DNA of 40,300 nt from positions 1-40,300 of the forward strand of contig CASFDK010000014.1 of the NCBI GenBank assembly GCA_949293415.1, written 5' to 3'. The translations under genes were made by a program, and so were the position numbers. Every line of letters begins with the position of its first letter. Position 1 is the first letter of the stretch. The DNA comes from an uncultured Verrucomicrobiota bacterium. GTDB taxonomy: Bacteria; Verrucomicrobiota; Verrucomicrobiia; Opitutales; Intestinicryptomonadaceae. The notes under the pieces are model-generated. The model saw nothing but the letters and a program-made list of their open reading frames with translations, was not told the origin of the DNA and made no database searches. This document shows positions 16,191 through 24,917 of the stretch, piece by piece.

Positions 16191-16987
16191 TTTTTACCAT
16201 ACTGCTTTTCATTGCGGGCGCGCTCTACGGGGCGTCGTTCCTGTCTGCGGGCTTCGGCGAAGTCGGGACGGTCCGGCGTCGGCTGGCGTTTTTTACCGCG
16301 CTTGCGGGGTTCGCGTTCCACACGGCGGCGTTGGGGCTGCGGTGCTGGCAGACTTCGCGCGCGCCGCTCGGCACTTCGTACGAATTTGTGGAATCCACGG
16401 CGTGGATTCTGGCGGCTTTGCAGATTGCGATTTCGCTTTTTATGCGGACTCCGCTCGCGGGGTTTTTTTCGATGCTGCCCGCTGCGGTGCTGACACTTTT
16501 GCCCGCGTGCTGCCCCGCGTTCCCCGCGGCGATGGAAAGCGCGCCGAAGTCGGTTCTTTCGTATGCGGGCGCGCACGGAATCTTGGCGGCGTTCTCGTAC
16601 GGTTTTACCGCGGCGGCGGCGTTGCTCGGCGGGCTGTATCTGCGCCAGTGCTCGATTCTGCGCGGGAAGACCGCGCTGCCGAAAGCTTCGGCTATGCCGT
16701 CTCTCTACACTCTCGAGCGCGGGGTGGGGGCGTTCGCAAGCACGGCGGCGGCGTCGATGCTCGCCTCCATTGCGCTCGGCGCGTATATGGTTTCCGCCGC
16801 GGACACGAACTGCGCAATGCTCGTGAAATTTGCGGCGGGCGCGTTCGTCTTTGCGGGGCAGGCGGCGTTTTGCGCGCTTGCGGTCTCCGGCGTTTTACGC
16901 GGGGTAAGGCTCGCAAAATTTTCAATCGCGCTGTTTGCGGCGGCGTTAATTATGCTCGTGCCGATCGAGCTTAGAACGGTTCTGTAA
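16187..16987 (+). CDS. HemX/CcsA-like cytochrome c assembly family membrane protein
   Basis: A 266-residue inner-membrane protein with about eight hydrophobic helices. The segment PLGTSYEFVESTAWILA and the later SYAGAHGILAAFSYGFTAAAALLGGLYLRQ resemble the CcmC/CcsA/HemX superfamily, which handles heme or stabilises glutamyl-tRNA reductase (HemX). The canonical WWD tryptophan-rich motif of heme handlers is not visible, which favours a HemX-like role over heme export. The start is fixed by the ATGA overlap with hemH, and the stop overlaps the rnr start (TAATG), so it is embedded in the heme operon. Confidence 0.78.
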   Translation: MIFTILLFIAGALYGASFLSAGFGEVGTVRRRLAFFTALAGFAFHTAALGLRCWQTSRAPLGTSYEFVESTAWILAALQIAISLFMRTPLAGFFSMLPAAVLTLLPACCPAFPAAMESAPKSVLSYAGAHGILAAFSYGFTAAAALLGGLYLRQCSILRGKTALPKASAMPSLYTLERGVGAFASTAAASMLASIALGAYMVSAADTNCAMLVKFAAGAFVFAGQAAFCALAVSGVLRGVRLAKFSIALFAAALIMLVPIELRTVL

Positions 16988-19320
16988 TGAATGTCGAAAA
17001 CATATCCGAAAAACTGAAAAATCTGATGCGCGGCAAAAACTACGTTCCGCGCACCGTCCACGAAATCGCCTCGGAGTTGGGGCTCGACCGCAGGGACGTG
17101 CTCAAACTCAAGAAAATCCTTTTCGATATGGCGAAAAACGGCGAAGTCGCGCGGGTCAAGGGCGACAGATACGGCGCGCTCGAAGAGCTCGACTTGGTCA
17201 GCGGCGCCATCGATTTCCGTCCGAACGGGCGCGCGAGGATGAAGCTGCCCGACGGTTCGGAGGTCGAGTTCCGCCCCGAAGACACGGGCGTTGCGCTCAA
17301 CGGCGACAAGATTCTGGCGCGCGTCATTCCGCAATACCGCCGCGCGGCGAAAAACACGCGCGGGGCGTTCGGCAAAAAATCGCGCCGCCGTTTCGGGGAA
17401 AAACGTTTCGCGGACGATTCCGACAAAAAGTATGCGCGCGTCGTGCGTATTCTCGAGCGCAAAAACGAATCCGTAGTAGGCACGCTAAAGCGCAACTACA
17501 ATTTCTGGCACGTCGTCCCCGACGACCCGAAATTCTTCTACGACGTGATAGTTTCCGATCCCGCGAAGTCCGCCGCAGTCCCCGAGCCGAAGGAAAACGA
17601 CAAGGTTTCGGTAAGGCTCAACGAGTGGCGGCAGCGGCACATCAATCCGACGGGCGAAATCGTCGAAAACTTCGGCGAAAGCCACACTCCGATGGCGGAA
17701 TACCGCGCGATTCTCTCGAAGTACGATCTGTCGGAAACGTTCCCGCAGGGCGTGCTTGCGGAGGTTTCCAAAGTGCCGTCTTCGGTATCGAAGCGCGACG
17801 TTGCGGGACGCTGCGATATGCGCGGAAAATTCACGATAACAATCGACCCCGAAGACGCGAAGGATTTCGACGACGCGATTTCGCTCGTGCGCGACAAAGA
17901 CGGCTGGGAGATTGGCGTGCACATCGCCGACGTTTCGTACTACGTAAAGCCCAACACTGCAACCGACAAGGAGGCGTGCGCGCGCGGCAACTCCACGTAT
18001 CTTGTGGGCACCGTTCTGCCTATGCTGCCGTTCGAGCTTTCCAACGGCATTTGCAGTTTGGTAGAGGACGAGGACAGGCTTGTAAAAAGCGTATTTATGC
18101 GCTTCGACAAAAACGGCGCGTGTACGGCGGCGCGCTTTGCAAATTCGGTAATCAGGAGCGTCAAGCGGCTCAGCTACGAGCAGGCGCATGCGCTTATAAC
18201 CGAGGACGACGACGCGAAGATTCTCGCCGTAAAACCGCCCGAAAACTACGAGACGGCGTTCGGCGGCAAACCGCTTGCGGACTTGTCGAAAGAAGATTTC
18301 GCGGAGCTGAAATCGAATCTGCGCGTATTGTGGAGCATTGCCTCGACAATCCGCAAGCTCAGAATGAAAAACGGCAGCCTCGACCTCGAGATTCCCGAAT
18401 TTAAAATCTTCTGCGACAAAGACGGGTATGCCGACAGAATCGAGAAAATCGAGTACAACGAAAGCCACCAGCTCATCGAGGAGTTTATGCTTGCGGCAAA
18501 CGAAGCCGTTGCGCACGCGCTGTTTTCGGACAAAATTCCGTACATCTCGCGCGTGCACGATGACCCCGACGCGGAAAAGCTCGCCGAACTTCGCGACGAA
18601 CTCGAAACTTTCGGCATAACCTGCGGCGATCTGACATCGCGCAAGGAGGTGCTGAAGGTGCTCGCGCAAATAGAAAAGCACCAGCAAAGCTATCTGCTTA
18701 AAACGAAATTCCTGCGCAGCCTCAAACGCGCCGAATACAGGGCTTCGGCGGACGGGCACTACGGGCTGAACAAAGTATACTACGCGCACTTTACTTCGCC
18801 GATACGCCGATACGCCGACCTTACCGTGCACAGAAATCTCGACTGCCTTATGCGCAAGATGCGCTGCGAGGGCGCGCCCAAATCGGTCCTCAAAACGCCC
18901 GACAAAGCGCAGCTCGAGACAATCGCCGCGCACATTTCCGCCACGGAGCAGAACAGTGCGGACGCCGAAAGGGATTCCCGCAAGGTGAAGCTGATGGAGT
19001 TCTTCGAGCGGGCGATAGGTTCGGGGAAATCCTTCGAAGCGATTGTTTCGGCGGTCTCGAACCACGGATTTTTCGTCGAGCTTACGGAGTCGGCGGCGTT
19101 CGGTTTCGTGCACGTCCACACGATGCGCGACGACATCTACAGGCTTTCCGACGACGGCACGCAGCTTCGCGGCAGAAGTTCGGGGACGACTTTCCGCATC
19201 GGCGACAGGGTGCGCGTGGAGGTAGAATCGGTCGACAGATTCAAACGCCAGATAGACTTCCACATCGCCGCGCCTGCGGGCAAGCCGCAGTCCAAGCGCA
19301 ACAGGGGCGGGCGCAGATAG
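16987..19320 (+). CDS. rnr: Ribonuclease R
   Basis: A 777-residue 3'-5' exoribonuclease that degrades structured RNA and takes part in rRNA and mRNA quality control. Order: an N-terminal helix-turn-helix-like region, cold-shock OB domains (about 65-250), the RNB catalytic domain starting at DPEDAKDFDDAIS near residue 287 with its four metal-binding aspartates, HFTSPIRRYADLTVHR in the RNB end, and a C-terminal S1 domain. The tail is short and basic. It is translationally coupled to the HemX-like gene and followed by a strong terminator. Its place at the end of a heme operon is unusual but could simply reflect gene packing. Confidence 0.95.
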   Translation: MNVENISEKLKNLMRGKNYVPRTVHEIASELGLDRRDVLKLKKILFDMAKNGEVARVKGDRYGALEELDLVSGAIDFRPNGRARMKLPDGSEVEFRPEDTGVALNGDKILARVIPQYRRAAKNTRGAFGKKSRRRFGEKRFADDSDKKYARVVRILERKNESVVGTLKRNYNFWHVVPDDPKFFYDVIVSDPAKSAAVPEPKENDKVSVRLNEWRQRHINPTGEIVENFGESHTPMAEYRAILSKYDLSETFPQGVLAEVSKVPSSVSKRDVAGRCDMRGKFTITIDPEDAKDFDDAISLVRDKDGWEIGVHIADVSYYVKPNTATDKEACARGNSTYLVGTVLPMLPFELSNGICSLVEDEDRLVKSVFMRFDKNGACTAARFANSVIRSVKRLSYEQAHALITEDDDAKILAVKPPENYETAFGGKPLADLSKEDFAELKSNLRVLWSIASTIRKLRMKNGSLDLEIPEFKIFCDKDGYADRIEKIEYNESHQLIEEFMLAANEAVAHALFSDKIPYISRVHDDPDAEKLAELRDELETFGITCGDLTSRKEVLKVLAQIEKHQQSYLLKTKFLRSLKRAEYRASADGHYGLNKVYYAHFTSPIRRYADLTVHRNLDCLMRKMRCEGAPKSVLKTPDKAQLETIAAHISATEQNSADAERDSRKVKLMEFFERAIGSGKSFEAIVSAVSNHGFFVELTESAAFGFVHVHTMRDDIYRLSDDGTQLRGRSSGTTFRIGDRVRVEVESVDRFKRQIDFHIAAPAGKPQSKRNRGGRR

Positions 19321-19348
19321 TCGGGCTTTTGTGGATTCTTTTTTATGA

Positions 19349-19386
19349 ACGGCTTGTCCGGCGTTTTCGGACAAGCCGTTTTTTTC
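19349..19386 (+). terminator. Strong terminator after rnr
   Basis: A perfect 12-bp stem ACGGCTTGTCCG/CGGACAAGCCGT with a 7-base loop is followed by seven to eight T. Confidence 0.92.
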
Positions 19387-19508
19387 GGTTTTTATATTTT
19401 GAATATCATCTTGTTGCGTGGGCGAACGGTTGATGTGCTTTGCGGGTTTATTGAATTGTGGAGTTTCTCCGCCGCCTGTTAGTTTTCTCCAAAAGGAAGA
19501 AGATTGCT

Positions 19509-19870
19509 ATGACAGAGTGTATTCGCTTCAAAACTTCGACTATGTTGCGATTTTCGTCTACATTGCGCTGATGGCGGTCATCGGTTTTGCGTTCGGCTGG
19601 TTCGTGAAGGACTCAAGCTCGTTCTTCAAGGGCGGTGGCGCGATTCCGTGGGTGATGGCGACAATCACAAACTATATGGGGCTTTTCAGCACCTTCGTGT
19701 TCGTCGCTTACGCGGGCATTGCCTACGGGTACGGGTTCGCCGCCACGATGTCTTCGCTCAACGCCGAATACAATATTATGGCGGGCATGATTATGGTTTT
19801 CGGCGCGTTCGGAATACGCAATTTCGGTGGACGGCGGTTTTCTCTCGCGTTCCGGTCTTTAATGTGGTAG
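19509..19870 (+). pseudogene. Truncated sodium:solute symporter (SSS family) remnant
   Basis: ATG 19509 has a good Shine-Dalgarno (AAGGAAG) but runs out of frame after two or three codons. One lost base at codon 3 would join it to VYSLQNFDYVAIFVYIALM in the frame ending at 19870. That frame encodes the first membrane helices of an SSS transporter, with the family hallmark SSSFFKGGGAIPWVMATIT and NYMGLFSTFVFVAYAGIAYG. It then stops after about 120 residues where about 500 are expected. The open frame extends back to an ATG at 19418, so a 150-residue product could be read, but it would lack most of the transporter. The break point abuts the ribosome site of the following hydrolase gene, suggesting a deletion. 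Confidence 0.75.
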
Positions 19871-19880
19871 GGAGGACGCT

Positions 19881-21326
19881 ATGAAGAAGACCGTTTTGCT
19901 ATCCGCATTGGCGTTCGCGGCGGTTTCGGTTTTCGCTTCGCCGAAAATCGACACCTCGAACGACAGAATGAAGACAGACCTCGCCGTGCCCTACGCAAAG
20001 CTCGGCGTGCTAACGCCCAAGGACGTTTCGAAGACGCACAACAATATCACTGTCGGCTGCGAAACGCTCGACCGCGACTACGCCGACTACGACGCATACA
20101 AGCAGTATCTTGCGCCGCTCGGAATCAAAAAAATCAGGCTGCAGGGCGGTTGGGCGAAAACCGAAAAGACAAAGGGCGTTTACGATTTCGCGTGGCTCGA
20201 CAAAATCATAGACGACGCCCGTTCGCGCGGTCTGACCGTCTGGCTTCAGACTTCCTACGGCAATCCGATATACAGGGGCGGCGGAACCCCGTTCCTCAAG
20301 GGCGGTATGCCGTCCACACCCGAGGGCAAGGCTGCGTGGAACAACTGGGTCGATAAAATGGCGGCGCGCTACGCGGGCAAGGTAGAATGGGAAATGTGGA
20401 ACGAGCCCGACATCAACAGAAAAACTCCGCGTTCCGAAACGGTCGATATGAATATCCGCACTGCGGAAATCATCCGCAAACACGATCCGAACGCGAAGAT
20501 TGCTGGGCTTGTCCTTGCGATTCTCAACCCCGAATGGTTCGAGGAATACGTTTCGCAAATCCACAAGGCTGGCAAAATGGGACTGTTCGACTGGTTCTCG
20601 TACCACGGCTACGAATACCGCCCCGAAGAGTCGTACCACAAGGTCGCGAAAATGCAGGAGGTGCTCAAAAAATACTCCGACAAAGTCATTTTGCGTCAGG
20701 GCGAAAACGGCGCGCCTTCGAAGGGGTATCTTGGAGGCGCGCTCACAAACCATCCGTGGACGGAGCTTACCCAAGCCAAGTGGGACCTGCGCCGAATGCT
20801 CGGAGACTGGGGGCGCGGCATCGAAACGAGCGTATTCTCCATTTCAGATATGCGCTATGCAAAGGGCGACGCAATCAAGGTTGTAAACGTCAAGGGGCTT
20901 TTGGAGACCGACGAAAACAACCGCGTCGTTAAAATCAAAAAGGCGTACTATGCGGTTCAGAATCTCGCGGCGGTTTTCGATGCGTTCGATGTCCAGACGG
21001 GCGCGGAAAGCGTCAAGTTCGACGCGCCGTTCATCGTGTCGGCGTTCGGCTACACCGACAGGGAGAGCGGTCTTCCCTCGTACACAATCTGGATTTCCGA
21101 AGCGGCTCCCACAAACGTAAACGCGACCTTGCCGTTGACTGCCGAGCTTGTCGGAGGCGCGAAAATCGCAAACCCCGTGTGGGTCGACATCCTCTCGGGC
21201 GGCGTTTACGAAATTCCCGCGGAGTCGCTCGAAAGGGTCGGCGGAAATCTGAAGGTGAAAAATCTGCCCGTCTACGATTCCCCGATTGTGGTTACGGACA
21301 AGCGGCTTGTGGATTTTTGCAAATAA
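19881..21326 (+). CDS. Exported glycoside hydrolase, clan GH-A (GH39-like)
   Basis: A 481-residue protein with a signal peptide (cleavage near VSVFAS). A TIM barrel follows: IKKIRLQGGWAKTEKTKGVY and FAWLDKIIDDARSRGLTVWL near residues 80-120, acid/base glutamate in EMWNEPD (about residue 175), LFDWFSYHGYEY, and the likely nucleophile glutamate in LRQGENGAPS (about 277). The C-terminal 100 residues form a beta domain. The NEP plus late Glu arrangement is diagnostic for clan GH-A retaining enzymes; GH39 or a relative is the best guess and the substrate is unknown. The Shine-Dalgarno GGGAGG is excellent. It is flanked by the transporter remnant and a regulator remnant, so it is the survivor of a sugar-use locus. 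Confidence 0.82.
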   Translation: MKKTVLLSALAFAAVSVFASPKIDTSNDRMKTDLAVPYAKLGVLTPKDVSKTHNNITVGCETLDRDYADYDAYKQYLAPLGIKKIRLQGGWAKTEKTKGVYDFAWLDKIIDDARSRGLTVWLQTSYGNPIYRGGGTPFLKGGMPSTPEGKAAWNNWVDKMAARYAGKVEWEMWNEPDINRKTPRSETVDMNIRTAEIIRKHDPNAKIAGLVLAILNPEWFEEYVSQIHKAGKMGLFDWFSYHGYEYRPEESYHKVAKMQEVLKKYSDKVILRQGENGAPSKGYLGGALTNHPWTELTQAKWDLRRMLGDWGRGIETSVFSISDMRYAKGDAIKVVNVKGLLETDENNRVVKIKKAYYAVQNLAAVFDAFDVQTGAESVKFDAPFIVSAFGYTDRESGLPSYTIWISEAAPTNVNATLPLTAELVGGAKIANPVWVDILSGGVYEIPAESLERVGGNLKVKNLPVYDSPIVVTDKRLVDFCK

Positions 21327-21394
21327 CCAGAACGTTGCCGCTGCCGCGGTTTTCCCGTCGGCGCGGCGGCACGGGCACATTGTCGGAAACTGTT

Positions 21395-21565
21395 ATGGCT
21401 CGTAAAACGGCGGTCTCGCAGGCGAGGCTCCGGAAAATTCTCGAGTCGCGCGGGATTCGCGGCGGAGTGGTAGTCGGGCACATCGGCGACAAAAAGCTGC
21501 CGCCAGCATTCGGCGAAATCTGGAAAATTTTCAAGTTCGTTGCGGCGGGCACTATGCCCTTTTAG
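21395..21565 (+). pseudogene. Probable remnant of a LacI-family regulator
   Basis: A 56-codon frame starting MARKTAVSQARLRKIL. Its segment ILESRGIRGGVVVGHIGD followed by LPPAFGEIWKIF resembles the part of LacI-type sugar-binding domains where ARGI-G-(V/I)VxG precedes a (D/E)W..F motif. The DNA-binding domain and the rest of the sensor are missing, so this is only a fragment if the resemblance holds. The 323-bp stretch between the hydrolase and the next intact gene (21327-21649) holds nothing else I can identify. Confidence 0.38.
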
Positions 21566-21649
21566 CCGCGCGGTTCGGACGGAAATTCAACCGAATATTC
21601 AAATTGACATCCGCGGAAAAATATTCTTTCCTTTGGATATTTGATTTTT

Positions 21650-21892
21650 ATGTACAAAAACGGGCTGTTCATTTTCGTACTCGCGCTTGCGCTGCTGTCG
21701 ATTTTTTCCGTTCGCCGCGCCGTCGTTTTTTGTCTCGACGTAGACTCGTCGCTCGAGCGTTTCCAGAGCCGCTATCTCTCGAAAAAATTCGATGCGCAAT
21801 CGTTCAAAAAGTGGCGTATCCGCGAGGCGTGCAAGTGGGTTTTGATTTCCGTTTTGTCGCTTGCGGCGACGGCTTGGGCGATGTCGCTGTAG
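21650..21892 (+). CDS. Small membrane protein of unknown function
   Basis: An 80-residue protein with two hydrophobic helices (about residues 5-28 and 60-78) and a charged, presumably cytoplasmic or periplasmic loop between them (SLERFQSRYLSKKFDAQSFKKWR). I do not recognise a family. ATG 21650 is preferred over the in-frame 21641. A TTGACA lies at 21604-21609 with no clear -10 at the right distance. It converges with hpt, the stops being 4 bp apart. Confidence 0.6.
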   Translation: MYKNGLFIFVLALALLSIFSVRRAVVFCLDVDSSLERFQSRYLSKKFDAQSFKKWRIREACKWVLISVLSLAATAWAMSL

Positions 21893-21896
21893 GGCG

Positions 21897-22430
21897 TTAT
21901 TCGGCGCGCATTATGTCGGGGAAATTCCTGCCCCTTTCGGAGTAGTCGAGCCCGTAGCCGAACACGAACACGTTTTCGATTTCAAAGCCGACATAGTCGG
22001 GCTTCAGGTATTTTGACTTGCCCGTTTTCTTGTCGAGCAGGAAACAGGTTCTTATCTCTCCTGCGCCGTTTGCCACAAGCTCGCGGTGGACTGTTTCGAG
22101 CGTGCGTCCCGTGTCGAGAATATCGTCTACAAGAAGCACCTTCCTTCCGCGTACGTCGGGCAGCGCGCCGATTATTACGGGCTTGCCCGACGGGGCGTTT
22201 GCAAGCCCGTACGACGAAACTTTCAGCGAGCGGATTTCGAGCGGGTCGCATTTGATGTTGCGGGTCAGGTCGGCGGCAAAGTAGAGTGCGCCCTCGGCGA
22301 GCCACAGTACGAGCGGCGCGTCGGCATCGTTGTCCGTTTCGAGCCAAGCCGATATTTCGGGAGCGAGTTCGCCGACCCTCTTTTGGATGTCGGCGTAGGT
22401 TATGAGCACTGACGGATTTTTCGGGGACAT
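21897..22430 (-). CDS. hpt: Hypoxanthine phosphoribosyltransferase
   Basis: A 177-residue purine salvage enzyme that makes IMP or GMP from hypoxanthine or guanine and PRPP in the cytosol. The PRPP-binding loop VLLVDDILDTGRT (residues 98-110) and the C-terminal VFVFGYGLDYSERGRNFPDI, with the base-contacting DY, are clear. ATG 22430 is chosen: it begins the family-like sequence and has a promoter just upstream. An in-frame codon 12 triplets earlier would overlap that promoter. The glutaredoxin-like gene lies upstream on the same strand, but hpt has its own promoter. Confidence 0.9.
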   Translation of the reverse strand: MSPKNPSVLITYADIQKRVGELAPEISAWLETDNDADAPLVLWLAEGALYFAADLTRNIKCDPLEIRSLKVSSYGLANAPSGKPVIIGALPDVRGRKVLLVDDILDTGRTLETVHRELVANGAGEIRTCFLLDKKTGKSKYLKPDYVGFEIENVFVFGYGLDYSERGRNFPDIMRAE

Positions 22431-22436
22431 TGTGTA

Positions 22437-22466
22437 ATTGAATGTTCCCGAACGGCTTTTCGTCAA
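22437..22466 (-). promoter_or_regulatory. hpt promoter placed for a leaderless transcript
   Basis: On the minus strand TTGACG (22461-22466), an 18-bp spacer and TTCAAT (22437-22442), with only 6 nt to the ATG. Confidence 0.5.
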
Positions 22467-22472
22467 TGCAAT

Positions 22473-22772
22473 TTATTGTCCGTCCGACGGCAACAACCCC
22501 CATTTTCGAAGGAGTCCGCGCAGGCTTTCCGCGTCGAAGCGTTCGCCCGCCCGCCAATTTCCGCAGTATTCGAGCGTCGGAACAACCCAGTCTTCGCCCC
22601 CGTTGACTTCGACCACCTTGTCGACCACATCTTGCGTCTGGCGTTCTATGTCGAGCGGTTCGAACGGCACGGAATTTTCCCTCAGAAATTCCATCGTTTC
22701 GGTGCAGTGCGGGCAGATGTTCCAGTAGTATACCTTCAAGAGGGGCTTTTCTTTCTTCAGTTTTATATGCAT
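22473..22772 (-). CDS. Glutaredoxin-like thiol-disulfide protein
   Basis: A 99-residue protein of thioredoxin fold. The N-terminal strand LKVYYWN leads into the redox site CPHC (Cys20, Cys23), followed by the helix TETMEFLREN; the conserved cis-proline is in WVVPTLEYCG. A basic lead (HIKLKKEKP) precedes it. Its partner is unknown; glutathione-linked disulfide exchange is the family role. ATG 22772 is preferred because TAATAT (22778-22783) stands 5 nt before it as a -10 element, while a longer frame to 22820 would cover the promoter and part of the terminator hairpin. hpt follows after 42 bp. Confidence 0.8.
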   Translation of the reverse strand: MHIKLKKEKPLLKVYYWNICPHCTETMEFLRENSVPFEPLDIERQTQDVVDKVVEVNGGEDWVVPTLEYCGNWRAGERFDAESLRGLLRKWGLLPSDGQ

Positions 22773-22822
22773 AACACATATTATCGGAAGGAACGCGCAT
22801 ATTGAAAGCGTGTGGCGCAAAA

Positions 22823-22850
22823 AAAATCGGCGTATTGAAACGCCGATTTT
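22823..22850. terminator. Bidirectional terminator-like hairpin
   Basis: A 10-bp stem AAAATCGGCG/CGCCGATTTT with an 8-base loop and A/T runs on both sides, 27 bp after the stop of the Tat-exported isomerase gene (minus strand). Confidence 0.75.
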
Positions 22851-22877
22851 TCGGAGATTGCAAGTGTCGGGAACGGA

Positions 22878-23834
22878 TTAGTCGACATCGACGCTGCGAT
22901 AGGCGGCGAGAAGTTTTTTGTCGCCTTCGAGCGTTTTGTCGCTTTGTCCGTGTTCCATGCCGATGATTCCGCGGTAGCCCTTGTCCCACAGGTGCTGGAA
23001 GATCTTCTTGTAGTTGATTTCGCCCGTGGTGGGTTCTTTGCGCCCGGGGACGTCGCCCACTTGGATGTATGCGATTTCGTCCCAAGCGGTGTCGAGGTTC
23101 TGGATGAGGTTACCTTCGGTTACCTGCTGGTGGTAGAGGTCGTCGAGAATCTTGACGTTCGGGCTACCGACCGCCTTGCAGAGCGCGTAGGCCTGCGGAA
23201 TGCGCTTGAGCCAGAGGCTGGGGTGGTCCTTGATGTTGAGCGGTTCGAGAACGATTGTAAGCCCCGCCTTTTCGACGATTTCGGCACACCATTTGAGGTG
23301 CTCGGTCACGTTTGCGAACTGGTATTCGGGTTCAACCCGCGGGTCTTCGAGACCCGGTACGACCGTGCACCATTTTGCGTTTACGCGCTTTGCGACTTCG
23401 ACTGCCCTTTCCATTTTCGCTTTCCAGTATTCGCGGCAGGCTTTTTTGTCTACGTTGCGTTTTTTGAGGTCGAGCCTGTTGCCCGTCATCGAGGCGTTGT
23501 TCCATTCGGCGTGCGCGACGAAAACGCCCATTTCCATTCCGAGCTTTTCCATCTGTTTTGCCATCGCCTCCTGAATTTCGACCTTGCGCCCGGGCATACC
23601 GTTGTCTTCGAGCCCGCGGAAGCCGCAGTCGTAGAAGAATTTGATTTTATCGACTTCGGAAAGCCCCTTTGTCGATTCCCTGCATTGCCCGAGGTTGGGG
23701 GAGAACTTGCTCTTGTAGGGAGCCGTCGAAGCCGCTACCGACTTTGCGTCTACCGCCGCCGCTGCGCTTCCCGCGAAAGCCGCGCCGAGAGCCGCGGTAA
23801 TTGTGGTTTTTGCGAATTGTCTTCTGTCCATCAT
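22878..23834 (-). CDS. Tat-exported sugar isomerase/epimerase-type TIM barrel (Hyi-like)
   Basis: A 318-residue protein with a twin-arginine signal (MDRRQFAKTTITAALGAAF, cleavage after AAA). The mature barrel belongs to the xylose isomerase-like/AP endonuclease 2 superfamily and most resembles hydroxypyruvate isomerase: GLTIVLEPLNIKDHPSLW with a metal-binding Glu, VKILDDLYHQQVTEGNL with Asp and His, IAYIQVGDVPGRKEPTTGE and GIIGMEHGQS with the last Glu. All four expected metal ligands seem present. It diverges from three lipoprotein relatives. The substrate is unknown, and an extracytoplasmic place is unusual for hydroxypyruvate isomerase, so a modified sugar or cyclitol is more likely. Confidence 0.82.
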   Translation of the reverse strand: MMDRRQFAKTTITAALGAAFAGSAAAAVDAKSVAASTAPYKSKFSPNLGQCRESTKGLSEVDKIKFFYDCGFRGLEDNGMPGRKVEIQEAMAKQMEKLGMEMGVFVAHAEWNNASMTGNRLDLKKRNVDKKACREYWKAKMERAVEVAKRVNAKWCTVVPGLEDPRVEPEYQFANVTEHLKWCAEIVEKAGLTIVLEPLNIKDHPSLWLKRIPQAYALCKAVGSPNVKILDDLYHQQVTEGNLIQNLDTAWDEIAYIQVGDVPGRKEPTTGEINYKKIFQHLWDKGYRGIIGMEHGQSDKTLEGDKKLLAAYRSVDVD

Positions 23835-23980
23835 ATTGCCTTGTTTTTATTGTTGTACGTTGTTTGCAAAATGTGTGTGTTTAGGAAAAATAATGGCGGC
23901 TTTGCGCAGTATGTGAAGCTTTTTCTCAAACAATTTTAGCCTTGAAAGATTCTTCAAAGCGCACATTTTCGGATTCACTT

Positions 23981-24805
23981 ATGAAGAAACTTATTTCGAT
24001 TCTCGCAATGGCGGTCGTTCTTGTCGGATGCAATTCGGCGGATAAAACCGCGCAGCAACAGCCCAAGCACCGCAACGTTGCGGTTCAGGCGTATACATTC
24101 AACAAGTTCACGCTCGAAGAGACCATCAACAAGGTCAAGGATCTCGGGCTTGACGGCATCGAATGCTATCCCAAGCAGAGGCTTAGCGATAAGTATCCGA
24201 ACGTACTCACCAACCAGTATATGACCGCCGAACAGAAGGCGTATCTCAAAAAACTTTTGAAAGACGCAAATTTGAAGCTCGTAAGCTTCGGCGTTGCGTA
24301 CGCAAACAACGAAAAGGAAATCGAAGACCTCTGTAAGTTCGTGAAGGAATTCGGCTGCACGCGCGTTTTGACGGAATGCCCCGTGGGGCTCTTCCCCGTT
24401 TGGGAAAAGGTCGGCGCAAAGTACGGCGTTACGATGGGCGTTCACAACCACAACGGACCCAATAACTACTGGAAGCCCGAATACATATTCCCGCTCGTAA
24501 AAGACTACAAGTTCGTGAAAATGAACCCCGACGTGGGGCACATTGCGCGCGCGGGCGTAGACCCCATAAAGGCTCTCAAGACCTACGAAGGCAAGATTTC
24601 GTCGGTGCACTTCAAGGATTTGACCGAAATTTCGCCCAAGAACAAGCCCACAGTTTACGGCAAGGGTGTTCTCGACACAAAGGCGATGCTCGCCGAACTC
24701 GACCGTCAGGGCTACAACGGCTTTTTTGTCATCGAGTACGAAACGAAGTTCGAAGACAACCTTGCCGAGGTAAAGGCGTGTCTGGACTACCTCAGAAAGA
24801 ACTGA
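23981..24805 (+). CDS. Lipoprotein sugar phosphate isomerase/epimerase-like TIM barrel (paralog 1)
   Basis: A 274-residue protein with a type II signal peptide (lipobox LVGC, lipidated Cys at about 17). The barrel has the xylose isomerase-like pattern: VLTECPVG with Glu, MGVHNHNGPNNYWKPE, MNPDVGHIARAGVDP with Asp and His, VHFKDLTE and the final FVIEYETKFE. In this family these residues bind a divalent metal and catalyse isomerisation or epimerisation. ATG 23981 is chosen because the signal peptide begins there. It has its own terminator and two paralogs follow in tandem. Confidence 0.82.
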   Translation: MKKLISILAMAVVLVGCNSADKTAQQQPKHRNVAVQAYTFNKFTLEETINKVKDLGLDGIECYPKQRLSDKYPNVLTNQYMTAEQKAYLKKLLKDANLKLVSFGVAYANNEKEIEDLCKFVKEFGCTRVLTECPVGLFPVWEKVGAKYGVTMGVHNHNGPNNYWKPEYIFPLVKDYKFVKMNPDVGHIARAGVDPIKALKTYEGKISSVHFKDLTEISPKNKPTVYGKGVLDTKAMLAELDRQGYNGFFVIEYETKFEDNLAEVKACLDYLRKN

Positions 24806-24830
24806 TTTTTCGGAAATTTTTTCAATCGGG

Positions 24831-24863
24831 CGGCGGAATGCAAATTGTTCCGCCGTTTTTTTT
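24831..24863 (+). terminator. Terminator after TIM-barrel paralog 1
   Basis: An 8-bp stem CGGCGGAA/TTCCGCCG with a 9-base loop is followed by eight T. Confidence 0.85.
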
Positions 24864-24888
24864 GCGTTTCATCCGGCGAAAAAAATGC

Positions 24889-24917
24889 TTGAGTAGTATT
24901 CTTCCGCAATCTATTAT
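24889..24917 (+). promoter_or_regulatory. Promoter of TIM-barrel paralog 2
   Basis: TTGAGT (24889-24894), a 17-bp spacer and TATTAT (24912-24917), 9 nt before the ATG, so the leader would be at most a few bases. Confidence 0.6.

Noticed and set aside
14085..16974. Overlapping frames inside hemG, hemH and the HemX-like gene
   Set aside because: They are alternative-frame shadows with Arg- and Ala-rich low-complexity products.
17485..19374. Long minus-strand open frame opposite rnr
   Set aside because: It is a mirror frame of a well-matched rnr gene; GC-biased codons leave the antisense frame open. The same applies to the other long antisense frames opposite hisH, gltA, feoB and the TonB receptor.
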